Assembly: GCF_000566685.1 (NCBI RefSeq)
Contig: NZ_AZQN01000005.1
Location: 1-64,000 of the forward strand
From: Dyadobacter tibetensis Y620-1
GTDB lineage: Bacteria > Bacteroidota > Bacteroidia > Cytophagales > Spirosomataceae
Reading direction: 5' to 3'
Length of the DNA: 64,000 nt
The notes under the pieces are model-generated. The model was given only the letters and a program-made list of their open reading frames with translations. It made no database searches and had not been told where the DNA came from. Numbering within the stretch: the stretch's first letter is position 1; the number at the start of each line of letters is the position of its first letter. Positions 1 to 8,069 of the stretch are shown here, piece after piece. The translations under genes and the position numbers were made by a program.

Positions 1-33
<33 letters not shown>

Positions 34-71
34 CCTATTGCCTATAGCCTACCGCCTAATGCCTACAGCCT

Positions 72-331
72 AAATCGTCATCCTTTCATTATTTCCGCCC
101 CGTTAGGGGTGGTATCTTAGTAGCAAAAAAAATGACCGGTCGACATTAGAGCCCCATCGGGGTGACATCTTAGTTATCATAAACGGCTTAGGTTATCGTC
201 GGTCGGCCCTGGTCGGTAGGCTTCGAGATGCTGCCATTATTGCCGATTATGGGAATTGGCTAATGCGTTAAAAGTTGAGCGTTAAAGGTTAAAGCCGGTC
301 CGCCGGGCGGTTAAAATCGCTGTGCTTAAAG
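72..331 (+). repeat. Dispersed hairpin element, copy 1 (full length)
   Basis: This is the most complete copy. Hairpin a has CCCC at 98-101 and GGGG at 106-109 with a GTTA loop, followed by GGTATCTTAG. Hairpin b has CCCC at 152-155 and GGGG at 159-162, followed by GACATCTTAG. The shared tail after each hairpin, in the same orientation, suggests two REP-like units organised as a pair. The 3' part contains GTTAAAG heptamers and a CCGCCGGGCGG motif. Confidence 0.75.
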
Positions 332-369
332 CCTAACGCCTACCGCCTAAAGCCTATTGCCTAACGCCT

Positions 370-565
370 AAATCGTCATCCTTTCATTATTTCCGCCCCG
401 TTAGGGGTGGTATCTAGGTTATCGTCGGTCGGCCCTGGCTTCGAGATGCTGTCATTATTGCCGATTATGGGAATTAGAGAAAGCGTTAGAATTTAAAGGT
501 TAAAACGTTAAAGTTTAAAAGTTAAAAGTTAAAGTCGGTTCGCGGGGCGGTTAAAGGCGCTGGGC
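370..565 (+). repeat. Dispersed hairpin element, copy 2 (hairpin b deleted)
   Basis: This copy matches copy 1 from AAATCGTCATCC through hairpin a (CCCC 396-399, GGGG 404-407). It then jumps from GGTATCT directly to AGGTTATCG. The internal deletion removes hairpin b and the A-rich linker. Short shared sequence at the joint suggests deletion by slippage or recombination. Confidence 0.75.
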
Positions 566-623
566 CTAATGCCTACAGCCTATTGCCTAACGCCTACATC
601 CTAAGGCCTACAACCTACAGCCT

Positions 624-899
624 AAATCGCCATCCTTTCATTATTTCCGCCCCGTTAGGGGTGGTATCTTAGTAGCAAAAAAATGACCGGTTGACATTAG
701 AGCCCCATCGGGGTGACATCTTAGTTATCATAAACGGCTTGGGTTATCGTCGGTCGGCCCTGGGCAGTAGGCTTCGAGATGCTGTCATTAATACCGATTA
801 TAGAAATTAGCTAAAGCGTTAAAAGTTGAGAGTTAAAGGTTAAAAAGCTAACGCGTTAAAGGTTAAAGCCGGTTCGCCGGGCGGTTAAATGGGCTGGGT
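624..899 (+). repeat. Dispersed hairpin element, copy 3 (full length)
   Basis: Both hairpins are present: a with CCCC 650-653 and GGGG 658-661, b with CCCC 703-706 and GGGG 710-713. The copy differs from copy 1 by scattered substitutions and small indels, so the duplications are not all recent. Confidence 0.75.
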
Positions 900-1106
900 C
901 TAACGCCTAACGCCTACAACCTAACGCCTATAACCTAAAGGTTAAAGGTTAAAGGTTAAAGCCGGTTCGCCAGGCGGTTAAAAGCGCTGTGCTTAAAGCC
1001 TAACGCCTACAACCTAACGCCTACAACCTAACGCCTACAACCTAACGCCTACAGCGCTGTGCTTAAAGCCTAACGCCTACAACCTAACGCCTACAACCTA
1101 ACGCCT

Positions 1107-1150
1107 AAATCGCCATCCTTTCATTATTTCCGCCCCGTTAGGGGTGGTAT
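1107..1150 (+). repeat. Dispersed hairpin element, copy 4 (truncated at the fcl stop codon)
   Basis: Only the left end and hairpin a (CCCC 1133-1136, GGGG 1141-1144) remain. Similarity ends at GGTAT, and two bases later the stop codon of the minus-strand cyclo-ligase gene begins. The hairpin could now serve as a 3' end structure for that gene, although no T-run follows it on the minus strand. Confidence 0.7.
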
Positions 1151-1151
1151 A

Positions 1152-1748
1152 TTACCATGCAAAGCATTGTTTAGGCGTAATACAGTAATCCATTCTTATA
1201 TCAAATTCGTTTCGGTCCTCAATCTTCTTTACGGGTCCGAATAGGGATATGCCTATTTTTTTTGTTTCAGGATTGCAGGTTGCCAAAAAGCGATCGTAAT
1301 ATCCTCCTCCATAGCCAACTCTATAGCCCTGTTCATCGAACGCCAGGAGGGGGAGCAGAACAAAATTTATGTCATGTACGCTTACCGATTCGGAATGGGC
1401 CGGATCTGGCTCTAGAATACCCCATTTATTGGCTATTAAGGCGCTGTCTGCTTCAAGGAAATAATGTTCTAGTCGTTTGGTGCCCGGTATCATATAGGGG
1501 GCTGCTATGCGGGTATTTGGCGCGAACCTTCTAACTTCTCGTATAATAGCGGTGGTATCCGGCTCTTTTGAACGGGGCAATGAAATAAAGGTATGGATAA
1601 TTTTCGGGGTATATTTCTCCAAAAGTCCTATTACATGGTCGCCAATTGCCTTATTAAGAACCTCAAATTCCTTATGCGATAAGGCATCTCTTCTCTTTTG
1701 AAAAACTGTCCTTAAAACCGCTTTATTCATGGTAATATTGCTATCCAT
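1152..1748 (-). CDS. 5-formyltetrahydrofolate cyclo-ligase
   Basis: This 198-residue cytoplasmic enzyme converts 5-formyl-THF to 5,10-methenyl-THF using ATP, recycling folate for one-carbon metabolism (glyA lies elsewhere in the window). The family signature is clear in the C-terminal half: LPLLAFDEQGYRVGYGGG followed by YYDRF, the ATP/folate-binding loop. Length is typical. Met7 (MNKAVLR) is an alternative start that fits the usual N-terminus slightly better. The gene is divergent from icd, with only about 140 bp between them. Its 3' end abuts the repeat block, so the last few residues (QCFAW) may have been affected by repeat insertion. The symbol fthC or ygfA would be used in other bacteria. 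Confidence 0.93.
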   Translation of the reverse strand: MDSNITMNKAVLRTVFQKRRDALSHKEFEVLNKAIGDHVIGLLEKYTPKIIHTFISLPRSKEPDTTAIIREVRRFAPNTRIAAPYMIPGTKRLEHYFLEADSALIANKWGILEPDPAHSESVSVHDINFVLLPLLAFDEQGYRVGYGGGYYDRFLATCNPETKKIGISLFGPVKKIEDRNEFDIRMDYCITPKQCFAW

Positions 1749-1836
1749 TTCTATTATTTATTGACAAATTGAAAAATTTATTCCGATAAATGTGGTATAC
1801 ATGCTCTAATTTTTCGCCATTTTAATCTAATGTTTG

Positions 1837-1845
1837 TACTTTCAC
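1837..1845 (+). promoter_or_regulatory. Possible -7 element for icd
   Basis: TACTTTCAC lies about 40 bp before the chosen icd start and resembles the Bacteroidota -7 consensus TAnnTTTGY with one mismatch in the TTTG core. No good -33 TTTG was found. It falls inside the longer reading frame that begins at 1830, which favours the downstream start at 1887. Confidence 0.3.
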
Positions 1846-1886
1846 GATCTGATTGTAAAATCTTTAACTATAGTATCGAAACAAAC

Positions 1887-3098
1887 ATGAGCAAGATTAA
1901 AGTTGCGAACCCGGTTGTAGAACTTGACGGGGATGAGATGACACGAATCATCTGGAAGTTTATTAAGGAAAAGCTAATTTTACCTTACCTGGATGTAGAT
2001 ATTAAGTATTATGACCTAGGTGTAGAATACCGTGATCAAACCGACGATCAGGTAACCGTTGATGCCGCTAATGCCATAAAAAAATATGGAGTTGGTATCA
2101 AATGTGCTACCATTACTCCTGACGAAGATCGTGTAGAAGAGTTTGGTCTGAAGCAAATGTGGCGTTCACCCAACGGAACTATCCGTAATATTTTGGATGG
2201 TACAGTTTTCCGTGAGCCTATCGTAATGCAAAACGTTCCCCGCCTGGTTACCAACTGGACGGCACCAATCATTGTAGGTCGTCATGCATTTGGAGACCAA
2301 TACCGCGCAACTGACTTTGTCGTTCCTGGAAAAGGAAAGTTGACTGTCAAGTTTGAAGGGGAAGATGGAGAAGTAATCGAGCGTGAAGTTTACCAGTTCC
2401 AAGGTCCCGGTGTAGCCATGGCTATGTATAACGTGGATGAGTCTATTCGTGGATTTGCACGGGCATGTTTTAACGTGGCTATGGGGAAAGGCTGGCCTTT
2501 ATATTTGTCGACCAAAAATACAATTCTTAAGAAATACGACGGTCGTTTCAAGGATATTTTCCAAGAAGTTTACGAGCAAGAGTTTTCGGGGAAGGTGCAT
2601 TATGAGCACCGCTTAATTGATGACATGGTAGCTTCTGCTTTGAAATGGGAAGGTAACTTCGTTTGGGCATGTAAGAACTATGACGGAGATGTTCAGTCTG
2701 ATACCGTAGCGCAAGGCTTTGGATCCCTTGGCTTGATGACCTCTGTTTTGCTTACTCCCGATGGAAATACCCTTGAGGCAGAAGCAGCGCACGGAACGGT
2801 TACTCGTCATTATCGCGAGCATCAAAAAGGAAACCCAACTTCTACCAATCCAATAGCATCTATCTTTGCTTGGACTCGTGGGCTGGAATTCCGTGGTAAA
2901 TTAGACGGTAACCAAGCACTTATTGATTTCTGCCAGACTTTGGAAAGAGTTTGTATTGAAACAGTTGAAAGTGGACATATGACTAAGGATTTGGCTGTAT
3001 GTATCCATGGAAATAAGGTGAAACATGGAGAGCACTATCTGTATACAGAAGAGTTCTTGGAAGCTATCGATAATAATCTTCAGGCAGCCCTTGCATAA
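1887..3098 (+). CDS. icd: NADP-dependent isocitrate dehydrogenase, eukaryote-type
   Basis: TCA-cycle enzyme of 403 residues, oxidising isocitrate to 2-oxoglutarate with NADP. The substrate loop SPNGTIRN is at residues 94-101. The downstream [14 protein letters not shown] block carries the arginine that corresponds to Arg132 of human IDH1, and numbering is almost the same as the human enzyme. NYDGDVQSD supplies metal-binding aspartates and GTVTRHY the NADP site. This is the homodimeric type II subfamily common in Bacteroidota, not the E. coli type. I chose ATG 1887 ([13 protein letters not shown]); the longer frame from 1830 adds 19 residues that overlap a possible promoter. A terminator follows. 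Confidence 0.96.
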   Translation: MSKIKVANPVVELDGDEMTRIIWKFIKEKLILPYLDVDIKYYDLGVEYRDQTDDQVTVDAANAIKKYGVGIKCATITPDEDRVEEFGLKQMWRSPNGTIRNILDGTVFREPIVMQNVPRLVTNWTAPIIVGRHAFGDQYRATDFVVPGKGKLTVKFEGEDGEVIEREVYQFQGPGVAMAMYNVDESIRGFARACFNVAMGKGWPLYLSTKNTILKKYDGRFKDIFQEVYEQEFSGKVHYEHRLIDDMVASALKWEGNFVWACKNYDGDVQSDTVAQGFGSLGLMTSVLLTPDGNTLEAEAAHGTVTRHYREHQKGNPTSTNPIASIFAWTRGLEFRGKLDGNQALIDFCQTLERVCIETVESGHMTKDLAVCIHGNKVKHGEHYLYTEEFLEAIDNNLQAALA

Positions 3099-3121
3099 GG
3101 GTGCTTTAGGAACTTAATGGA

Positions 3122-3152
3122 GGAGGCTGTCTCAAAAGGGCAGCCTCTTTTG
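3122..3152 (+). terminator. Rho-independent terminator after icd
   Basis: GAGGCTG (3123-3129) pairs with CAGCCTC (3141-3147), followed by a short T-run. It lies 25 bp past the icd stop codon. Confidence 0.8.
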
Positions 3153-3183
3153 CATTTTATACCAGAACTAGAAATGTGAATTT

Positions 3184-3842
3184 GGGATTAATATTAGTCT
3201 GTTTTTTTGTTTTGAGCCGTCAAGCCATGAAATAATTTGGGATCAAAACGCCCTTCTTTTAAACTTATTATCTGGACCAAATCATTTATTTGCTCCAAGT
3301 ATGTTAGGCCTCGTTCCCAGGGGTCATCCCATTCGTGTGGGTAATGATGTAATGGATAGGATCAGGCAATCGTTTAATTAAATGTTTCCTTCTCGACTTT
3401 TTTCCAGCAGACACAGTAGATAACAGAAAGCCGCCTATCGCGAACAATGTGGATAAATAATAGTGGGTTATGTACCAAACAAAGCTTCTACCATTTACTT
3501 ATCTTTCTTGGTCTTTAAACGAACAATAAGGACATAAAATTCACTATTGCTCCTACATCTAACCGTTGAGCCAATAGCCGGAGACATTATACCAAATTGA
3601 AGTTTTAATAAATGGAGACCGACCATTTTTATTATAAGACCGATTTTTTTTCGCTTCAAATGCTTCGTAAATGGCTCCCTTCTATTCTTTGATAACAGTC
3701 GAAGCAAGGGAGAAAGCAGCATAAGGCAAAATAATCTTAAAATCCTGTCATTTATACTCCAAACAAGTTTAAAAACCCGTACCTTTGCCGGCAATTTGTT
3801 GAAACAGATTGAAATAACTTTCATTAAACCAAAATTTTTGCA
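3184..3842 (-). other. Intergenic stretch with possible decayed membrane-protein gene
   Basis: No intact gene is evident in 3153-3842. On the minus strand three segments in different frames look protein-like: an open frame 3495-3863 ending VLIVRLKTKKDK; then, in another frame, VWYITHYYLSTLFAIGGFLL (hydrophobic) with a basic tail, about 3420-3480; then an open stretch down to about 3195 reading HYPHEWDDPWERGLTYLEQ and ending in TAQNKKTD. They could be pieces of one gene broken by frameshifts. I recognise no family, and chance is not excluded. The right edge overlaps the promoter and start of the aminotransferase. Confidence 0.25.
3780..3788 (+). promoter_or_regulatory. -7 promoter element of the aminotransferase gene
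   Basis: TACCTTTGC is an exact match to the Bacteroidota -7 consensus TAnnTTTGY, 54 bp before the start codon. No clear -33 TTTG precedes it. Confidence 0.55.
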
Positions 3843-5057
3843 ATGTCCGCAGTAACAGAGCAAGCCCGGTTGGCCGACCGCATCATAGCACTCGAAGAAT
3901 CTTCGACGTTAGCCATGACAAAAATGGCCCGCGAATTAGCGGCCCAAGGCCATAAAGTGATTAGTTTGAGCGTAGGGGAGCCTGATTTCAAGACACCCGC
4001 TCACATTTGTGAAGCAGCCAAGAAGGCGATTGACGATGGTTTCCATGGATACTCCCCGGTTGCCGGATATCCTGACCTTCGAAAGGCCATTGCAGATAAA
4101 TTGAAACGAGATAATAACCTCGAATGGAAGCCTGAGAACATTGTGGTATCTACGGGTGCCAAACATTCACTGGCCAATGCCATTCAAGTCTTGGTGAATC
4201 CGGGTGACGAAGTACTTATTTTTGCTCCTTATTGGGTAAGCTACTCTGAAATGGTTAAGCTAGCCGAAGGTAAGTCGGTGATCGTTGATGGGGCCTTTGA
4301 AAACGATTTTAAGGTATCAGCGGCACAGCTGGAAGCGGCTATCACACCTCGTACTCGCATCGTGATGTTCGCTTCTCCTAACAATCCAACTGGGTCAGTA
4401 TATTCGGAAAAGGAATTACGAGAAATAGCAGCAGTCATAGAAAGACACGAAGGAGTATACGTACTTGCAGATGAAATCTATGAGTATATCAATTTTACTC
4501 CAGAGGGCCATTTTAGCATCGGATCGATCCCGGCTATTAAAGATCGGGTGATCACCGTTAATGGAGTCGCTAAGGGGTTTGCAATGACAGGCTGGAGAAT
4601 TGGCTTTATAGCGGCTGCCAAATGGATCGCAGATGGCGTCGAAAAGCTTCAGGGGCAGGTAACATCTGGAACCAATTCTATTGCTCAGAAGGCGGCAACA
4701 GCCGCATTTACGGGACCCTTGGATGCTTCCAAAGAAATGGCCGAGGCTTATCAGCGACGTCGTGATTTGGTGGTAGGTCTGTTGAGAGAAATTCCGGGTT
4801 TTAAAGTTAATATGCCCGATGGAGCTTTCTATGCATTTCCTGATGTGAGCTATTATTTTGGCAAAACGGACGGGGTGACGGTAATTAAAGACTCCGACGA
4901 TTTCTCAAACTGGATTCTCAATAATTCCTACGTTTCAACTGTAGCTGGTTCGGGATTTGGAGCACCCAACTGCATTCGCATCTCAACAGCTGCTGCCGAC
5001 GAGGCACTGGTAGAAGCCGTAGAGCGTATCAAAACCGCTGTAGCTACCCTTAAGTAA
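3843..5057 (+). CDS. Pyridoxal phosphate-dependent aminotransferase, aspartate aminotransferase type
   Basis: Class I fold-type I aminotransferase of 404 residues, probably interconverting aspartate and 2-oxoglutarate with oxaloacetate and glutamate. Visible landmarks are SLSVGEPDF near the N-terminus, the YSPVAGYPDLRKAI block, SPNNPTGSVYS, DEIYEYI, and the Schiff-base lysine Lys244 in NGVAKGFAMTGWRIGF. The C-terminal GSGFGAPNCIRIS contains the substrate carboxylate-binding arginine. This matches the prokaryotic AspC Ib subgroup; related subgroups use other amino acids, so exact substrate is inferred. A near-perfect long hairpin follows. Confidence 0.93.
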   Translation: MSAVTEQARLADRIIALEESSTLAMTKMARELAAQGHKVISLSVGEPDFKTPAHICEAAKKAIDDGFHGYSPVAGYPDLRKAIADKLKRDNNLEWKPENIVVSTGAKHSLANAIQVLVNPGDEVLIFAPYWVSYSEMVKLAEGKSVIVDGAFENDFKVSAAQLEAAITPRTRIVMFASPNNPTGSVYSEKELREIAAVIERHEGVYVLADEIYEYINFTPEGHFSIGSIPAIKDRVITVNGVAKGFAMTGWRIGFIAAAKWIADGVEKLQGQVTSGTNSIAQKAATAAFTGPLDASKEMAEAYQRRRDLVVGLLREIPGFKVNMPDGAFYAFPDVSYYFGKTDGVTVIKDSDDFSNWILNNSYVSTVAGSGFGAPNCIRISTAAADEALVEAVERIKTAVATLK

Positions 5058-5112
5058 GCAAGGTAGCTGGGATTAGGCCTGGCTTAATTAGCTGTTGCCC
5101 TATATTTTTTCA

Positions 5113-5158
5113 AAACAAAAGCTCCTTGGTTGAATTAATCCATGGAGCTTTTGTTTTT
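5113..5158. terminator. Terminator after the aminotransferase gene
   Basis: AAACAAAAGCTCC (5113-5125) pairs exactly with GGAGCTTTTGTTT (5144-5156), with T-rich sequence after the right arm and A-rich before the left, so it could work in both directions. Confidence 0.85.
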
Positions 5159-5234
5159 CTGGTAATTCAAGCGATTATCGAAATAACAGATACTGATAAG
5201 GGTGACCCAGGGCATCCAATTCTATAAGATACCT

Positions 5235-6296
5235 ATGAGCAAATATTATTTTTTGAAAGTAAAGGAAATAGAGCGGGAAACTGATGAGGCGTCTACCATT
5301 CATTTTTGGCACCCTCTTAATGAGGTGTTAAGCTATCGGCCCGGACAGTTTTTGACGGTTTTGTTAGAACAGGACGGACATAAAATCCGCCGTTCCTACT
5401 CACTTTCAAGTTCTCCATATACCGATGTGTCTCCAGCGATTACCATCAAGCGGCTGCCTGGTGGGTTTGCTAGCAATGTTTTACTGGACAGTCTGAAAGA
5501 GGGAGATGTAGTAGAGGTAATGGAGCCTGCTGGTAATTTTCTTCCTAAACAGGGCGACGATCAAACCAGGCAGGTCGTATTTATAGGTGCTGGCAGCGGC
5601 ATCACTCCTTTATTTTCTATTCTAAAATCGGTCCTAATGGTAGAGCCAGAAAGTACCGTGTTGTTAATTTATGGAAGCCGGAATGAAGAAAGTATTATTT
5701 TTGATAGAAAGTTGCAGGCTCTTCAGAGTAAATATGGTTCTCGCCTGAAGATTATTCACAGCCTGAGTCAGCCTTCAGCGGGTTGGACGGGGGAGCGAGG
5801 GCGCCTGAACAAATCACATATTCTCAAAATGCTGGAGAAGCATCCTGAATTTGACAGCAAGCAGGCCGAATATTTTCTCTGCGGACCCGAGGACATGATG
5901 GCGGAGGCTGACAGGGCCCTGGCCATAATTGGTGTTCCTACTTCACAAGTTCGGAAGGAAAGTTTCCTTACTGCTGGTCCTTCTACAGGCATAGTGCTGG
6001 AAGAATCTGACGATGAACTGCAGACGCGTAATATCACCTTATTTTATGAGGGTACGGAGTACCAGCTCGAAGTAAAACCCCATGAGACAATATTGGAGGC
6101 TGCACTAAATCTCGATATTGATTTGCCTTATTCTTGCCAGGCGGGAATGTGTACCGCTTGTATGGGTAAATGTGTATCAGGAACAATTCATATGGATGAG
6201 GAAGATGCCCTTTCGGAAGCGGAGCTTAAAGAGGGATTTATACTTACCTGTGTGAGTCATCCGATGAGCGATGGTGTAGTGATAGAGGTGGAATAA
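5235..6296 (+). CDS. PaaE-like oxidoreductase: FAD/NAD(P) reductase with C-terminal 2Fe-2S ferredoxin domain
   Basis: A 353-residue electron-transfer flavoprotein. In order it has an FAD-binding barrel with RRSYSLSSSP, an NAD(P)-binding domain with GAGSGITPLFSIL and CGPEDMM, and a plant-type ferredoxin domain whose ligands are seen in SCQAGMCTACMGKC plus a later cysteine in ILTCVSHP. This is the architecture of PaaE, the reductase of phenylacetyl-CoA epoxygenase, but no other paa gene is in the window, so it may serve another oxygenase or desaturase. I chose ATG 5235 (MSKYYFLKV); the frame opens 33 bp earlier but those residues look non-native. Confidence 0.9.
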   Translation: MSKYYFLKVKEIERETDEASTIHFWHPLNEVLSYRPGQFLTVLLEQDGHKIRRSYSLSSSPYTDVSPAITIKRLPGGFASNVLLDSLKEGDVVEVMEPAGNFLPKQGDDQTRQVVFIGAGSGITPLFSILKSVLMVEPESTVLLIYGSRNEESIIFDRKLQALQSKYGSRLKIIHSLSQPSAGWTGERGRLNKSHILKMLEKHPEFDSKQAEYFLCGPEDMMAEADRALAIIGVPTSQVRKESFLTAGPSTGIVLEESDDELQTRNITLFYEGTEYQLEVKPHETILEAALNLDIDLPYSCQAGMCTACMGKCVSGTIHMDEEDALSEAELKEGFILTCVSHPMSDGVVIEVE

Positions 6297-6321
6297 GGCA
6301 GCGATCTGGGTGCCATAGTTC

Positions 6322-6702
6322 TTAGTTTACGCTTCCCTTCAGGCTGGCCTCCACTTGAGACTGTAATTGTTTTAACTCAGAAATAGAGAATCGGTTGGTT
6401 TTAAGTATAACCTCAATGGCAGAGGCTGCCGATCCTTGAAAGGCTGTTTGAAGGAGGCGGGAAACCAGATGTTCCTGAGTTTCCTGTTGACCTAAAAGGG
6501 CGACATAAATATGGGAGCGGCCTTTTTCTGTTCTGTAAAGTAAGCCTTTGTCATGCATGATCTGCATCAGTTTTAAGGTAGTCGTATAGCCTACCTCTTT
6601 GGTGGCGGCCAGTAAGGTATGTACCTGTCTGACTGTTAGGGGACCCTGCGACCACAGGCAATTCAAAATTTCTAGTTCGGCATCAGTGGGTCTGATATAC
6701 AT
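6322..6702 (-). CDS. BlaI/MecI/CopY-family transcriptional regulator
   Basis: A 126-residue winged-helix repressor. The N-terminal two-thirds (MYIRPTDAELEILNCLW, then VRQVHTLLA and the GYTTTLKLMQIM recognition-helix region) fits the BlaI/MecI family, which binds DNA as a dimer and is normally inactivated by cleavage. Family members usually sit beside an M56 metallopeptidase sensor (BlaR1); none is adjacent, so this is an orphan or its partner is elsewhere. It converges on the PaaE-like gene with 25 bp between stop codons and follows dnaN after a terminator, so it is probably transcribed alone. Confidence 0.88.
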   Translation of the reverse strand: MYIRPTDAELEILNCLWSQGPLTVRQVHTLLAATKEVGYTTTLKLMQIMHDKGLLYRTEKGRSHIYVALLGQQETQEHLVSRLLQTAFQGSAASAIEVILKTNRFSISELKQLQSQVEASLKGSVN

Positions 6703-6773
6703 ATTTTATGATGGCTATGAAGATATTATTCCCTACTTAAACGGAAGGTCTAAGCGAATATTAAAATAGTTAA

Positions 6774-6808
6774 AAAAGGCTGCCTCATAACAAATGAAGC
6801 AGCCTTTT
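6774..6808 (-). terminator. Terminator after dnaN
   Basis: AAAAGGCTGC (6775-6784 region) pairs with GCAGCCTTTT (6799-6808 region). On the minus strand the stem is followed by TTTTTA. It lies 25 bp beyond the dnaN stop codon. Confidence 0.8.
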
Positions 6809-6831
6809 ATATTATTTATTGATACAGGCAC

Positions 6832-7959
6832 TTAGCTCGCATAAGAGTTTAACATAACTGGCATTACCAACATGAGAATATCCTCATTATCTTCTTGGTC
6901 TGCTGGGATAATAAGGCCCGCCCTATTGGGTGCTGAGAGCTCGAAGGTTAGAACTTTGCTGGTAAGGTTGCCCAATACCTCTACCAGAAACTTGGCATTA
7001 AAGCCAATTTCCATATCATCGCCATTATATTCGCACATCAAAGTTTCGCTGGCCTCATTGGCATAGTCCAAGTCTTCTGCCGAAACGACTAAGTCGTTCA
7101 GCGTCATTTTTAACCGCACCTGATGGGTGGTCCTATTAGAATAAATCGAGATCCTTCTTAAGGAGTTCAGGATATCCATACGATTTATAGTCAGGGTATT
7201 GGGGTTATGCGAAGGAATTGCGTTTTCGTAATCAGGGAAGCGCTCATCTATCAGGCGACAGATCATCCGTATATTTCCAAAGCTAAAGAATGCATTAGAT
7301 GTGGTAAACTCTGCTCGGACGGGTACCTCATCGGCAGGCAAGCAGGATTTGAGTAAGTTAAGTGCTTTTCTCTGGATGATCATGGACGTATCGATGTCCG
7401 ACTTAATATCAGTACGGCGATATCTTACCAGCCGGTGGCCATCAGTAGCAACAAAGGTAGCACTCTCGGCTCCCAGTTGCACGAACACCCCTGTCATTGC
7501 CGGACGAAGATCGTCGGTACTGGTGGCAAATAATGTGTTGGCTATGGCAGCAGATATTGCCGTTGAAGATAGTTCCACGGCCTGCCCGCGATTGACGATA
7601 GGTGTTTTAGGGAAATCTATCGGGTTTTCGCCTGAAAGCTTGTAACGCCCATTGTCGGTTATAATCTCAATGCCAAAAGTTTCATTATTCACTTGTATCG
7701 TTATAGGCTGCTCCGGAAGGCCTCGTAGGGTATCCATAAGCAATTTGGCCGGTATAGCAATAGACCCCTTTTCCTGGGACTCAACTTCAATATCGGTGAC
7801 GATAATGGTCTGTAAGTCAGAGGCAGTCACGCTGAGGTGGTTTCCTTCTAAGCTTAGTAGAAAATTCTCTAATATGGGTACAATAGGGTTCGTAGAAACG
7901 ACACCATTTATAGCTGATAGCTGTTTCAGAAGTACTGATGACGAAACGACAAACTTCAT
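6832..7959 (-). CDS. dnaN: DNA polymerase III beta subunit (sliding clamp)
   Basis: A 375-residue ring-forming clamp that tethers DNA polymerase III to the template. The three repeated clamp domains are recognisable: start MKFVVSSSVLLKQLSAI, the LMDTLRGLP helix, FVATDGHRLVRYR in the middle domain, and the C-terminal LMPVML peptide-binding groove segment. Length is normal. It lies downstream of gldG on the same strand but two exact -7 elements in the 110-bp gap suggest its own promoter. dnaN is not next to dnaA here. Confidence 0.97.
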   Translation of the reverse strand: MKFVVSSSVLLKQLSAINGVVSTNPIVPILENFLLSLEGNHLSVTASDLQTIIVTDIEVESQEKGSIAIPAKLLMDTLRGLPEQPITIQVNNETFGIEIITDNGRYKLSGENPIDFPKTPIVNRGQAVELSSTAISAAIANTLFATSTDDLRPAMTGVFVQLGAESATFVATDGHRLVRYRRTDIKSDIDTSMIIQRKALNLLKSCLPADEVPVRAEFTTSNAFFSFGNIRMICRLIDERFPDYENAIPSHNPNTLTINRMDILNSLRRISIYSNRTTHQVRLKMTLNDLVVSAEDLDYANEASETLMCEYNGDDMEIGFNAKFLVEVLGNLTSKVLTFELSAPNRAGLIIPADQEDNEDILMLVMPVMLNSYAS

Positions 7960-8034
7960 AATTCGTGACGTAAGTATTTAAAATTAAATTGATTAAAGCA
8001 AGGACAGATTTTTGTATTATCCGTTTTGTAGGGA

Positions 8035-8052
8035 ACAAAAGTAACAAAAATA
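8035..8052 (-). promoter_or_regulatory. Two overlapping-phase -7 elements upstream of dnaN
   Basis: On the minus strand, TATTTTTGT (8044-8052) and TACTTTTGT (8035-8043) are both exact TAnnTTTGY matches, adjacent to each other. They lie 76 to 93 bp before the dnaN start and outside the gldG coding region. Confidence 0.5.
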
Positions 8053-8069
8053 TGGGACAAGCCGAGATT

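Noticed and set aside
1830..1886. Longer N-terminus of isocitrate dehydrogenase
   Set aside because: The extra 19 residues do not fit the family, and the region carries a promoter-like element; ATG 1887 gives the expected start.
3495..3863. Minus-strand open frame of 122 codons as an intact gene
   Set aside because: It overlaps the aminotransferase start and its exact -7 element, and its N-terminus is non-native. It is mentioned only as a possible fragment of decayed sequence.
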